Assembly (NCBI GenBank): GCA_945877995.1
Contig: CAMDXD010000120.1
Span: 1-10,238 of the forward strand
From: Bordetella parapertussis
GTDB taxonomy: Bacteria; Pseudomonadota; Gammaproteobacteria; Burkholderiales; CAIKXV01
DNA: 10,238 nt
Direction of reading: 5' to 3'
Shown in pieces: positions 1 to 6,017 of this stretch. Positions within the stretch are counted from its first letter, which is position 1, and each line of letters opens with the position of its first letter. The notes beneath the pieces were generated by a model, which had not been told where the DNA came from, searched no databases, and saw nothing but the letters and a program-made list of their open reading frames with translations. Position numbers and translations under genes: made by a program.

Positions 1-179
1 GCCACCCAGAGCACGCCCGGTGCGATCTCGCGCAGCAACTCCGGTTGCGGCCCGATGCCCAACGGGAACAGACTGACCACGATGATGAAGAAGAACAGCG
101 TCGTCAGCAGCTCCGCGGGACGGCGCAGCGTCAGCAGCAGGTCACGCCGCAGCACACACCACAACAACCGGCTCACCAT
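1..179 (-). CDS. ccmB: Heme exporter membrane protein CcmB, N-terminal part (cut by window edge)
   Basis: CcmB is the membrane subunit of the CcmAB transporter, which works with CcmC, CcmD and CcmE in System I cytochrome c maturation in the inner membrane. Translating the minus strand from the ATG at 179-177 gives about 59 residues before the window ends. They contain a basic start with LLWCVLRRDLLLTLRRP, a hydrophobic first membrane segment with LFFFIIVVSLFPLGIG, and then GPQPELLREIAPGVLWVA. This closely matches the classic CcmB opening (a PLxIGP-type loop followed by IAPGxxWV). ccmA lies directly upstream, the usual gene order. The bases before the ATG are a run of seven G ending one base before the start codon, so the ribosome site is unusual; the in-frame GTG at 176-174 is an alternative start. 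The gene continues beyond position 1, so it is partial only because of the window. Confidence 0.9.
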   Translation of the reverse strand, partial: MVSRLLWCVLRRDLLLTLRRPAELLTTLFFFIIVVSLFPLGIGPQPELLREIAPGVLWV

Positions 180-331
180 GCCCCCCCAAAAACCCGGGTC
201 AGACACGGTTTATCGAAAACCCGGGTCAGACACGGGTTTTTGGGCGCCTGCCGTGAACCAGGCGCGACCGCTCCGATAAACCGTGTCTGACCCGGGTTTT
301 CGACCGGGTTTTCGGGCGGTGCGTGGTTCAT
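173..331 (-). other. 52-codon open frame across the repeat cluster, linking ccmA to ccmB
   Basis: An ATG at 331-329 overlaps the ccmA stop codon (TGA 330-328) in an ATGA arrangement. The frame stays open for 52 codons through the whole repeat cluster and stops with TGA at 175-173, just inside the start of ccmB (ATG 179-177). The predicted peptide is repeat-derived: ENPVENPGQTRF near the start and two similar PCLTRVF blocks near the end. It has no recognisable domain. The sequence directly shows an open frame that touches both neighbours. That it is translated, or serves to couple ccmA to ccmB translation, is inference. The alternative is a chance open frame in GC-rich DNA. Confidence 0.3.
188..313. 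repeat. REP-like repeat cluster with a 27-bp perfect inverted repeat
   Basis: The core AAAACCCGGGTCAGACACGG appears in direct orientation at 189-208 and, with CACGGG in place of CACGGT, at 216-240. It appears inverted at 274-300. Positions 189-215 and 274-300 are perfect reverse complements over 27 bases, separated by 58 bases. A shortened tandem tail (ACCGGGTTTTC) follows at 303-313. The unit contains the palindrome ACCCGGGT. This arrangement of short, imperfect, inverted copies between genes resembles REP/BIME elements mobilised by REP-associated tyrosine transposases; no such transposase is in the window. The cluster sits inside the ccm operon, where transcripts could fold into a long hairpin. 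A related copy lies at 2942-2967. Confidence 0.85.
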
Positions 332-954
332 CGTGCACCACCGAGGCGCAGCTGATGCAGGGTGGCTGGTGCCGCCGGCTCGATCGCATGGTGTGTTGCA
401 ACCACCGCGACGCCGCCGCCCAGCAGGTGGCGGCCCAGGCGCGCGACGAAGGCCTCTGCCGCCTCGGTGTCGAGCGCGGCGAGCGGCTCGTCGAGCAGCC
501 AGAGCTTGCGGCTGCCGAGGTAGAGCTGGGCGAGCGCGACGCGGCGGCGCTGGCCCTGCGACAGCACCCGTCCGGGCAGCATCTCGCGTCCGGTGAGGCC
601 GACTTCGGCGAGCGCGGCGTCGATGGCGGCGGCATCCACGGTCACGCCGGCGATGCCGGCCGAGATCGCCAGGTTTTCGCGCGCGGTCAGGTCTTCCTTG
701 ATCGCCGGGGCATGGCCGAGGTAGCAGAGGTCGGCGAAATACTCGTCGCCCAGCTCGTCGACCGGCGTGCCGTTCCAGCGTGCCACGCCTGCTTCCGGCC
801 GCGCGAGCCGCGCCAGCACCCGCAGCAGCGTCGTCTTGCCGGTGCCGTTGCGTCCGGTCACCTGCAACAGCCCGCCCGCCGGGACGGAGAAGTCCAGGCC
901 GGCGAACAGCACCCGATCGCCACGCGCCGCGGCGAGGGCGGAGACTTCGAGCAA
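328..954 (-). CDS. ccmA: Heme exporter ATP-binding protein CcmA
   Basis: CcmA is the cytoplasmic ATPase of the CcmAB complex, which drives release of holo-CcmE during cytochrome c maturation. The 208-residue protein has every ABC ATPase motif: Walker A GRNGTGKTT (about 34-42), Q-loop region near CYLGHAP, signature LSQGQRRR (131-138), Walker B LWLLDEP (151-157) with catalytic Glu156, and the switch His in ATHH (about 188). Length fits CcmA (about 205). A longer frame opens at TTG 966, but that codon overlaps the purine-rich GGAGG that looks like the ribosome site. TTG at 954 sits 5 bases after GGAGG and aligns with the MLE opening of E. coli CcmA, so I chose it; GTG 957 is a third option. ccmB follows downstream, but 148 bases of repeat DNA separate the two. 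Confidence 0.93.
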   Translation of the reverse strand: MLEVSALAAARGDRVLFAGLDFSVPAGGLLQVTGRNGTGKTTLLRVLARLARPEAGVARWNGTPVDELGDEYFADLCYLGHAPAIKEDLTARENLAISAGIAGVTVDAAAIDAALAEVGLTGREMLPGRVLSQGQRRRVALAQLYLGSRKLWLLDEPLAALDTEAAEAFVARLGRHLLGGGVAVVATHHAIEPAAPATLHQLRLGGAR

Positions 955-973
955 CACGACCTCCAATGGAATC

Positions 974-986
974 GGTGCCAGGCACC
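974..986. repeat. Short palindrome GGTGCC-A-GGCACC, REP-like
   Basis: A perfect 6-bp inverted repeat with one central base lies in the 87-bp gap between Bug protein 1 and ccmA, just upstream of the ccmA ribosome site. GGTGCC/GGCACC palindromes of this form occur as dispersed REP-type elements in several proteobacterial genomes; that assignment is from memory. It could equally be an operator or a chance palindrome. Another small GC palindrome (1031-1042) overlaps the end of the Bug gene stop codon and might reduce read-through, but it lacks a T-run. Confidence 0.4.
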
Positions 987-1041
987 CGCGCCTGACCCTC
1001 CCGATTCTACGCTGCGGCAGGGTTCAAACCGCCCGTGCGGG

Positions 1042-2037
1042 CTATCGCACCTGCTCCAGCTTGAGCCCCGCCTCCTTGAAGAAGCGCGCCCAGCGTGCGA
1101 TTTCGTCACGCATGTAGGTGCCGAACTGCTGCGGCGAATTGGCTGCGGCGGGATCCAGCCCCTGCCGGATCAGGCCCTCGCGAAAGTCGGCGGATGCAAG
1201 CGCACGCACGGTTTCCGCATTCAGGCGCTTGACGATGGCAGCCGGCGTCGCCGCAGGCGCAGTGACGCCAAACCACTGCACCACCTCGAACCCGGGCAAG
1301 CCGGACTCCGCGAGCGTCGGGACCTCGGGTGCAGCTTCGGAACGCCGGGCGCTGGTCACGCCGAGCGCCTGCAGCCGTCCCGCCTTCACATGCGGAAGCG
1401 AGGTTGAAACCGATCCGAACAGCAGTTGCACATGGCCACCGAGCAGGTCATTGGATGCGGGCGCACCTCCCTTGTAGGGGATGTGCACCAGCTTGATGCC
1501 GGCCGAGCGCGCGAACAGCTCGCCGATGAGATGCGACGTGGTGCCGGTGCCCGGAGACGCGAAGGTGATCGTGCCGGGCGATGCCTTCGCGAGCGCGATC
1601 AGGTCCTTGACCGACTGCACCGGTACCGATGGATGCGCGACGAGGATATTGGGCACCAGCACGGCCAGGGCGATCGGCGCGAAGTCGCGCAGCGGATCGT
1701 ACGGGAGGTTCGCTTCCAGGCTCGGCGCGAACGCGAAATTGCTCGAAGAGGCCAGCAGGATCGTATGGCCGTCGGGTACCGCGCGCGCCGCGAGTTCCAC
1801 GCCGATGTTGCCGCCAGCGCCCGCCCGATTGTCGACGACGACCTGCCTGCCCAGTGCCTCGGTGTACTTCAGCGACAGCATGCGGGTGACCACGTCGGCC
1901 GCGCCGCCAGCCGGGAACGGGCAGAGGAAGCGGATCGGCTTGTCCGGCCATGACTGGGCGTGGGCGGCCTGCTGCCACGGACCTGCCGGGCCGGCGCATG
2001 CAAGCATCAGTGCGCCTGCGCGAATCGTTGCGTTCAT
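1042..2037 (-). CDS. Bug-family (tripartite tricarboxylate) periplasmic binding protein 1
   Basis: A 331-residue secreted solute-binding protein of the TctC/Bug family, which binds carboxylates or related small acids in the periplasm for TTT transport or sensing. It has a Sec signal peptide (hydrophobic residues about 7-20) with a likely cut after AHA27, before Gln28. Family motifs are clear: KPIRFLCPFPAGGAADVV (33-50) with the ligand-loop Asp48, VVDNRAGAGGNIG, PDGHTILLAS, VHIPYKGGAPASNDLLGGHV and EVPTLAESGLPGFE. Length is typical (about 325). The ATG at 2037 follows AAGGAGAAGGA, a strong ribosome site. No TctA/TctB membrane genes are adjacent, so it is an orphan binding protein. It diverges from an SDR oxidoreductase across 104 bases, a hint that the two may be co-regulated. 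The ligand cannot be read from the sequence. Confidence 0.92.
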   Translation of the reverse strand: MNATIRAGALMLACAGPAGPWQQAAHAQSWPDKPIRFLCPFPAGGAADVVTRMLSLKYTEALGRQVVVDNRAGAGGNIGVELAARAVPDGHTILLASSSNFAFAPSLEANLPYDPLRDFAPIALAVLVPNILVAHPSVPVQSVKDLIALAKASPGTITFASPGTGTTSHLIGELFARSAGIKLVHIPYKGGAPASNDLLGGHVQLLFGSVSTSLPHVKAGRLQALGVTSARRSEAAPEVPTLAESGLPGFEVVQWFGVTAPAATPAAIVKRLNAETVRALASADFREGLIRQGLDPAAANSPQQFGTYMRDEIARWARFFKEAGLKLEQVR

Positions 2038-2141
2038 TGTCGTCCTTCTCCTTGCACGCGGTGCTCTTCGGCCCCTGTGGCACGCAACTTATACTATGGC
2101 GGATCGGTCACTGACCAGAATCGACGATACGAGGAGACCGA
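2038..2141. promoter_or_regulatory. Divergent promoter region between Bug protein 1 and the SDR gene
   Basis: This 104-bp gap must hold the start signals of both divergent genes. It contains the AT-rich patch AACTTATACTATGG. Read toward the Bug gene, TATAAG (2093-2088) sits 18 bases after TGGTCA (2117-2112), a plausible weak sigma-70 promoter. Read toward the SDR gene, TATACT (2090-2095) is a good -10 but has no convincing -35. The SDR ribosome site GAGGAG is at 2131-2136, with five bases between it and the ATG. No regulator gene is adjacent. Confidence 0.4.
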
Positions 2142-2936
2142 ATGAAACTCGCTGGCAAGGTGGCATTGTTGACCGGTGCAGGCGCAGGCATCGCCAAGGC
2201 TTCGGCGAAACTGTTCGCGCGCGAAGGCGCACGCGTTGCCATCATCGAGTTGAACGCCGAGACCGGATCGGCTGCCGCCGACGAGATTCGCGCGGAGGGC
2301 GGCGAGGCGCTGTTCGTCGAAACGGACGTGACCCGCGACGACAGCGTGCGCAACGCGGTCGAGGCGACCGTCGCCCGGTTCGGCCGCCTGGACGTGCTGA
2401 TGAACTGCGCGGGCGGATCGCTGCAGGAAGATGGCCCGGTGCACCAGATGGACCTCGCCGTCTGGCATCGCACGATCGCCCTCAACCTGCTGCATCCGTT
2501 CCTGGTCTGCCGCCACGGCATCCCGCACCTGATGCAGGCGGGCGGCGGTTCGATCATCAACCTGGGTTCGCACATGGGGTTGAAGGGGTCACAGAAGCCC
2601 GCCTATGCAGCGACCAAGGGTGGCATCACGTCGTTCACCCAGACGCTCGCCGCGCAGTATGCGGCGCATGGCATCCGTGCCAACGGCATCGCGCCGGGGA
2701 CGGTACGTACCGAGCGGTCGATCAAGCGATGGGAGGGGCGGACGGAAGACCAGATGACGCCGGCCGAGCGCGCGCAGCTCGCGGTTCGCAAGATGTATCC
2801 GTTCTCGGTGGGCGAGGCGGAACACATCGCGTCCATCGCCCTGTTCCTGGCCTGCGACGATTCGCGCATGCTCACCGGCACGATGATCGCCGCCGACGGC
2901 GGACGATCGTCCTATATCAAGGTGAGTCAGAGCTGA
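2142..2936 (+). CDS. Short-chain dehydrogenase/reductase (classical SDR)
   Basis: A 264-residue cytoplasmic NAD(P)-dependent oxidoreductase that interconverts a hydroxyl and a keto group on an unknown substrate. The Rossmann nucleotide loop TGAGAGIA is at 11-18. An acidic residue (Glu36) at the end of strand beta-2 favours NAD over NADP. DVT at 62-64 and NCAG at 88-91 are also standard. The catalytic tetrad is complete: Asn115, Ser143, Tyr155 and Lys159 (YAATK). A PGTVRT segment follows the active site, and the end has LTGTMIAADGG, the usual SDR C-terminal strand. Length is typical (about 250). The ATG at 2142 follows GAGGAG. The last codons run up to a repeat in the convergent gap with Bug protein 2. 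FabG-like ketoacyl reductase is possible, but the divergent Bug gene points to small-molecule catabolism. Confidence 0.92.
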   Translation: MKLAGKVALLTGAGAGIAKASAKLFAREGARVAIIELNAETGSAAADEIRAEGGEALFVETDVTRDDSVRNAVEATVARFGRLDVLMNCAGGSLQEDGPVHQMDLAVWHRTIALNLLHPFLVCRHGIPHLMQAGGGSIINLGSHMGLKGSQKPAYAATKGGITSFTQTLAAQYAAHGIRANGIAPGTVRTERSIKRWEGRTEDQMTPAERAQLAVRKMYPFSVGEAEHIASIALFLACDDSRMLTGTMIAADGGRSSYIKVSQS

Positions 2937-2941
2937 GTCGT

Positions 2942-2967
2942 GACCCGGGTTTTCTACCTGGGTTTTC
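2942..2967. repeat. Second copy of the ccm-cluster repeat, in a convergent gap
   Basis: GACCCGGGTTTTC is followed by the imperfect tandem TACCTGGGTTTTC. The same two-part layout occurs at 289-313 in the ccmA-ccmB gap, with two substitution-level differences and one inserted base. The repeat fills nearly all of the 31-bp space between the SDR stop (2936) and the Bug protein 2 stop (2968). It may be a fragment of a dispersed REP-like family placed where it does not interrupt a gene. It has T-runs on the plus strand but no strong stem, so it is at best a poor terminator. Confidence 0.7.
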
Positions 2968-3981
2968 TCATTCCGGCTTGAGGCCGGCGGCTTTCACGAC
3001 GGAGGCCCACTTGGGGATCTCGCGGGCGATGAACGCGCCGAGTTCCTCCGGCGTTCCGGCCACGACATCGACGCCCTGCGTGGCGAAGCGCTCGCGCACC
3101 GCGGCATCCGACATCGCCGCCTTGAAGGCGCCGTGCAGCCGGGTCACCACCTCGCGGGGCAGGCCGGGCGGTCCGAGCAGCCCGTACCAGCCAGCCGACT
3201 CGAAGCCCTTCAAGGTCTCGCTGACGGTCGGCACCTTCGGCAGCAGTGCGGAGCGGGTCGGCCCGCAGACCGCGATTGCGCGCAGCCGTCCAGCCTCGAT
3301 ATGCGGCAGCGTTGCCACCAGTGTGTTTACCTGAAACTGCACATGGCCGCCAAGCGTGTCGGTCAGCGCAGCGCCCGCGCCCTTGTAAGGCACGTTCACG
3401 ATGTCGATACCGGCCATCGACTTCAGCAGTTCGACCGCCAGGAACTGCGACGTACCCGCCGACGTGCCGGCCGCGAGCTGTCCCGGGCGCGCCTTGGCCA
3501 GCGCGATGAACTCCTTCACCGTGCGCGCGGGCAGCGAAGGATGCACCACCAGCACTGTCTGCACCGTTGCCAGCAGGGTGATCGGTGTGAAGTCGCGGAC
3601 CGGGTCGAACGCGAGCTTCGCGAACAGGCTGGGGTTGATCGCGTGCGGCGTGCTGGCCATCAGGAGCGTGTGCCCGTCCGGCATCGCGCGGGCGACGAAC
3701 TCAGTGCCGATGTTCGTGCCGCCCCCGGCCCGGTTCTCGATCAGCGCGGGCTGGCCGAGCAGCTCGCCGAGTTTCGGCGCGATCGCCCGCGCGATGATGT
3801 CGGTGCCACCGCCCGGGGCGGCCGGTACCACCAGACGCACCGGCTTCGACGGAAATGGATAGGGCTGGGCGTGCGCCGCGCCAGCGCAGGCGAGGGCGAA
3901 CGCGGCGGTGGCAACGGCCGCAGCCCGTGAACGGGCGGTGGGTCGGGTATCGCGCGGGCCGCGCAGGTCGGTCGTCATCAT
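2968..3981 (-). CDS. Bug-family (tripartite tricarboxylate) periplasmic binding protein 2
   Basis: A 337-residue secreted TctC/Bug-family binding protein. The signal peptide has a basic start and a hydrophobic core (about 20-35), with a likely cut after AHA38, before Gln39. Motifs: KPVRLVVPAAPGGGTDII (46-63) with ligand-loop Asp61, IENRAGGGTNIG, MPDGHTLLMAS, VNVPYKGAGAALTDTLGGHV and KVPTVSETLKGFE. Two adjacent ATG codons (3981 and 3978) could start it; neither has a clear ribosome site, and an open frame continuing far upstream is rejected because it crosses Bug protein 3 antisense. It diverges from Bug protein 3 across 72 bases and converges on the SDR gene. The two Bug proteins differ clearly in sequence, so they are paralogues that probably bind different ligands, not a recent duplication. 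Confidence 0.9.
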   Translation of the reverse strand: MMTTDLRGPRDTRPTARSRAAAVATAAFALACAGAAHAQPYPFPSKPVRLVVPAAPGGGTDIIARAIAPKLGELLGQPALIENRAGGGTNIGTEFVARAMPDGHTLLMASTPHAINPSLFAKLAFDPVRDFTPITLLATVQTVLVVHPSLPARTVKEFIALAKARPGQLAAGTSAGTSQFLAVELLKSMAGIDIVNVPYKGAGAALTDTLGGHVQFQVNTLVATLPHIEAGRLRAIAVCGPTRSALLPKVPTVSETLKGFESAGWYGLLGPPGLPREVVTRLHGAFKAAMSDAAVRERFATQGVDVVAGTPEELGAFIAREIPKWASVVKAAGLKPE

Positions 3982-4053
3982 CGGCGCAGCATGCCCGAAC
4001 GCGCCGATTGATTCCAGAGACAGGATAGGATCGCCGACTCTGGAGTACACACG
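3982..4053. promoter_or_regulatory. Short divergent intergenic region between Bug proteins 2 and 3
   Basis: Only 72 bases separate the two divergent start codons, so promoters for both genes must overlap here or lie inside the coding ends. TTGATT (4008-4013) is a fair -35 for the plus strand, but the nearest -10-like sequence TAGGAT (4026-4031) is only 12 bases away, too close for a normal sigma-70 promoter. GGAG at 4042-4045, eight bases before the ATG, is the ribosome site for Bug protein 3. I see no clear operator. Confidence 0.3.
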
Positions 4054-5130
4054 ATGAACCACGCAGACCACCCCGCTACGTCCGGCCCGGCACGGCCCGC
4101 CGAGGCAGGCACGCCCAGCCCGCGCAGGCGCCGGCTGGTCGCGGCCGCAGGCTCCACGTTCGCGACCCTGGCCACCGGCATCGTCGCCGCAACCACCACC
4201 ACCCCCAACCCTGCTCGCGCGCAGCAGCCCGCCCCGACCAAGCCCATCCGCCTGATCGTCCCCTACCCCGCCGGCGGCGGCACCGATGCGCTCGCCCGCA
4301 CCATCGCCCCGGAGCTCGCCGAGACCCTCGGCCAGCCGGTGATCATCGACAACCGTCCCGGTGCCAACGGCATCATCGGCAGCGATGCGGTCGCGCGCTC
4401 GAAGCCCGATGGCAGCACCTTCCTGCTGACCATCGCCAGCCACACGATCAACCCGCTGCTGTATACGAAGTTGCCGTACGACAACGACAACGACCTGGTG
4501 CCGGTCACCCTGGTCGCGGAATACCCGTTCGTGCTGGTGGTGCACCCGGCGCTGCCGGTGAAGAGCGCGAAGGAATTCATCGCGCTCGCCCGCAAGCGCA
4601 AGGGTGAAGTCACCTACGCCTCGTCCGGCAACGGCAGCGGCCCGCACCTGGGGATGGAGCTGCTCGCCGCGATGGCCGACATCGACCTGATCCATGTGCC
4701 GTACAAGGGCGCCTCGCCCGCCACCGCCGACCTGCTCGGTGGACAGGTGCAGGCGATGCTCAACAACTTCCTCGCCTCGGCCTCGCTGATCCGCGCCGGG
4801 CGCCTGCGCCCGCTGGCGGTGACCAGCCTGAAGCGCTCGGCCGCGATGCCCGAGCTGCCGACGCTCGCTGAATCGGCACTGCCCGGCTTCGAGGTGAACG
4901 GCTGGTACGGCCTGTTCGCCCCGCGCGGCACCACCCCGGCCACGCTCAACGCCATGCAGGAGGCGGTGGCCAAGGCGATGCGCCGCCCCGCCGTGGCCCA
5001 GCGCCTGTCCGGCGACGGCGCGGTGGCGGTCACCAACACCCCGGATGCGTTCGCGAAGTTCCTGCGCGCCGACAGCGACAAGTGGGCGAAGGTGATCAAG
5101 CGCGCGAAGCTCACCCCCGAGACGCTCTGA
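4054..5130 (+). CDS. Bug-family periplasmic binding protein 3, with Tat-like signal
   Basis: A 358-residue TctC/Bug-family binding protein, the first gene of an operon with a hydrolase and a PrpD-like enzyme. The N-terminus is longer than in the other two copies: about 23 polar residues, then PRRRRLVAAAG (23-33), a hydrophobic stretch, and a likely cut after ARA56, before Gln57. The arginine run before a weakly hydrophobic segment resembles a twin-arginine (Tat) signal, though the consensus is not exact. Motifs: KPIRLIVPYPAGGGTDAL (63-80) with ligand-loop Asp78, IIDNRPGANGIIG, KPDGSTFLLT, IHVPYKGASPATADLLGGQV and ELPTLAESALPGFE. GGAG precedes the ATG at 4054. The stop is 23 bases before the hydrolase, so it probably supplies or senses the substrate of that operon. 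A Tat signal could mean folding before export. Confidence 0.92.
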   Translation: MNHADHPATSGPARPAEAGTPSPRRRRLVAAAGSTFATLATGIVAATTTTPNPARAQQPAPTKPIRLIVPYPAGGGTDALARTIAPELAETLGQPVIIDNRPGANGIIGSDAVARSKPDGSTFLLTIASHTINPLLYTKLPYDNDNDLVPVTLVAEYPFVLVVHPALPVKSAKEFIALARKRKGEVTYASSGNGSGPHLGMELLAAMADIDLIHVPYKGASPATADLLGGQVQAMLNNFLASASLIRAGRLRPLAVTSLKRSAAMPELPTLAESALPGFEVNGWYGLFAPRGTTPATLNAMQEAVAKAMRRPAVAQRLSGDGAVAVTNTPDAFAKFLRADSDKWAKVIKRAKLTPETL

Positions 5131-5153
5131 CGCGACACGAAAACCCCAAGCCC

Positions 5154-6011
5154 ATGCCAATCTTCCAGCGCCCCGGCCAGCCCGACCTGCACTACTTCAT
5201 CGATGACTTCACCGACCCCTGGCGCAACGCCCCGCTGCTGATCCTGCAGCATGGCAACGGCCGCTCGGCCGAGTTCTGGTATCGCAGCGTCCCCTACCTG
5301 GCGCGCTTCTACAAGGTGGTGCGGCCGGACATGCGCGGCCTGGGCAAGTCAGGGACCAACTTCGACCCGAAGACGCAGATGGATCCGCAGATCCTGATCG
5401 ACGACCTCGCCGACCTGGTGAAGCACCTGATCGACACCACGCAGACCGATCGCATCCACTTCTGCGGCGAGTCGCTGGGCGGCATCCTCGGCCTGGGCCT
5501 CGCCGCCCAGCATCCCGACCTGCTGCGCACCCTCACCCTCTGCGCGACCCCAGTGTTCATCAGCGACAAGATGAAGCAGAGCTATGCACTCGGCCGCGGC
5601 TCGCGCACCGACGCCATGCGCGAGATGGGCGCGGCAAAATGGGTCGACACCACCAACCGCTCGACCCGCTTCCCGCCCGAGACCGAGGAGGGGATGTTCG
5701 CCTGGTACGCGAAGACCTTCGCCGCCAACGACTTCGAAGTGCAACTGCGGCTGGTGGAGATCCTCAACACCGCGAGTGCCGAGGGCTTCCTGCCCGACGT
5801 GAAGCTGCCGGTGCTTGGCCTGTACCCCGACGCCGGCCCGATTACCGACGCCGAACAGGAGCGCCTGCTGCGCGAGCGCCTCGCCGACTTCCGCATCGCC
5901 TACCTGCCCACGCGCTACCACATGGCGCACATGATCCATCCCGCCGCCTGCGCACGGCACGTGCTGGAGTTCATCGGCGCGCACGACGGCATGGCCGTCA
6001 CGGAGACCTGA
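5154..6011 (+). CDS. Alpha/beta hydrolase fold protein
   Basis: A 285-residue alpha/beta hydrolase, probably a cytoplasmic esterase, lactonase or similar C-O or C-C bond hydrolase. The oxyanion-hole motif HGNG is at 33-36, DMRGLGKSG at 59-67, and the nucleophile elbow GESLGG at 105-110 with Ser107. The acid is probably Asp226 (LYPDAG). The catalytic base is one of the histidines in YHMAHMIHP (255-263), most likely His259. A helical lid domain lies at about 135-205. No signal peptide. The overall layout resembles 3-oxoadipate enol-lactonase relatives, but the substrate is unknown. I chose the ATG at 5154; an open frame reaches back to GTG 5082, but that would overlap Bug protein 3. No clear ribosome site precedes 5154, so it may rely on coupling to the gene upstream. 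PrpD starts 6 bases after its stop. Confidence 0.9.
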   Translation: MPIFQRPGQPDLHYFIDDFTDPWRNAPLLILQHGNGRSAEFWYRSVPYLARFYKVVRPDMRGLGKSGTNFDPKTQMDPQILIDDLADLVKHLIDTTQTDRIHFCGESLGGILGLGLAAQHPDLLRTLTLCATPVFISDKMKQSYALGRGSRTDAMREMGAAKWVDTTNRSTRFPPETEEGMFAWYAKTFAANDFEVQLRLVEILNTASAEGFLPDVKLPVLGLYPDAGPITDAEQERLLRERLADFRIAYLPTRYHMAHMIHPAACARHVLEFIGAHDGMAVTET

Positions 6012-6017
6012 ACAGCC

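Noticed and set aside
188..300. Possible CRISPR array from repeated AAAACCCGGGTCAGACACGG units
   Set aside because: Only three copies, one inverted, with unequal spacing (a few bases, then about 33) and no cas genes. REP-like elements fit better.
1481..3334. Long plus-strand open frame (617 codons) across Bug protein 1, the SDR gene and part of Bug protein 2
   Set aside because: It has low-complexity, Arg-rich composition and overlaps three well-supported genes in other frames.
3982..5160. Upstream extension of Bug protein 2 to give a 730-residue protein
   Set aside because: The extra part is antisense to Bug protein 3 and lacks any family match; the signal peptide begins right at the ATG pair 3981/3978.
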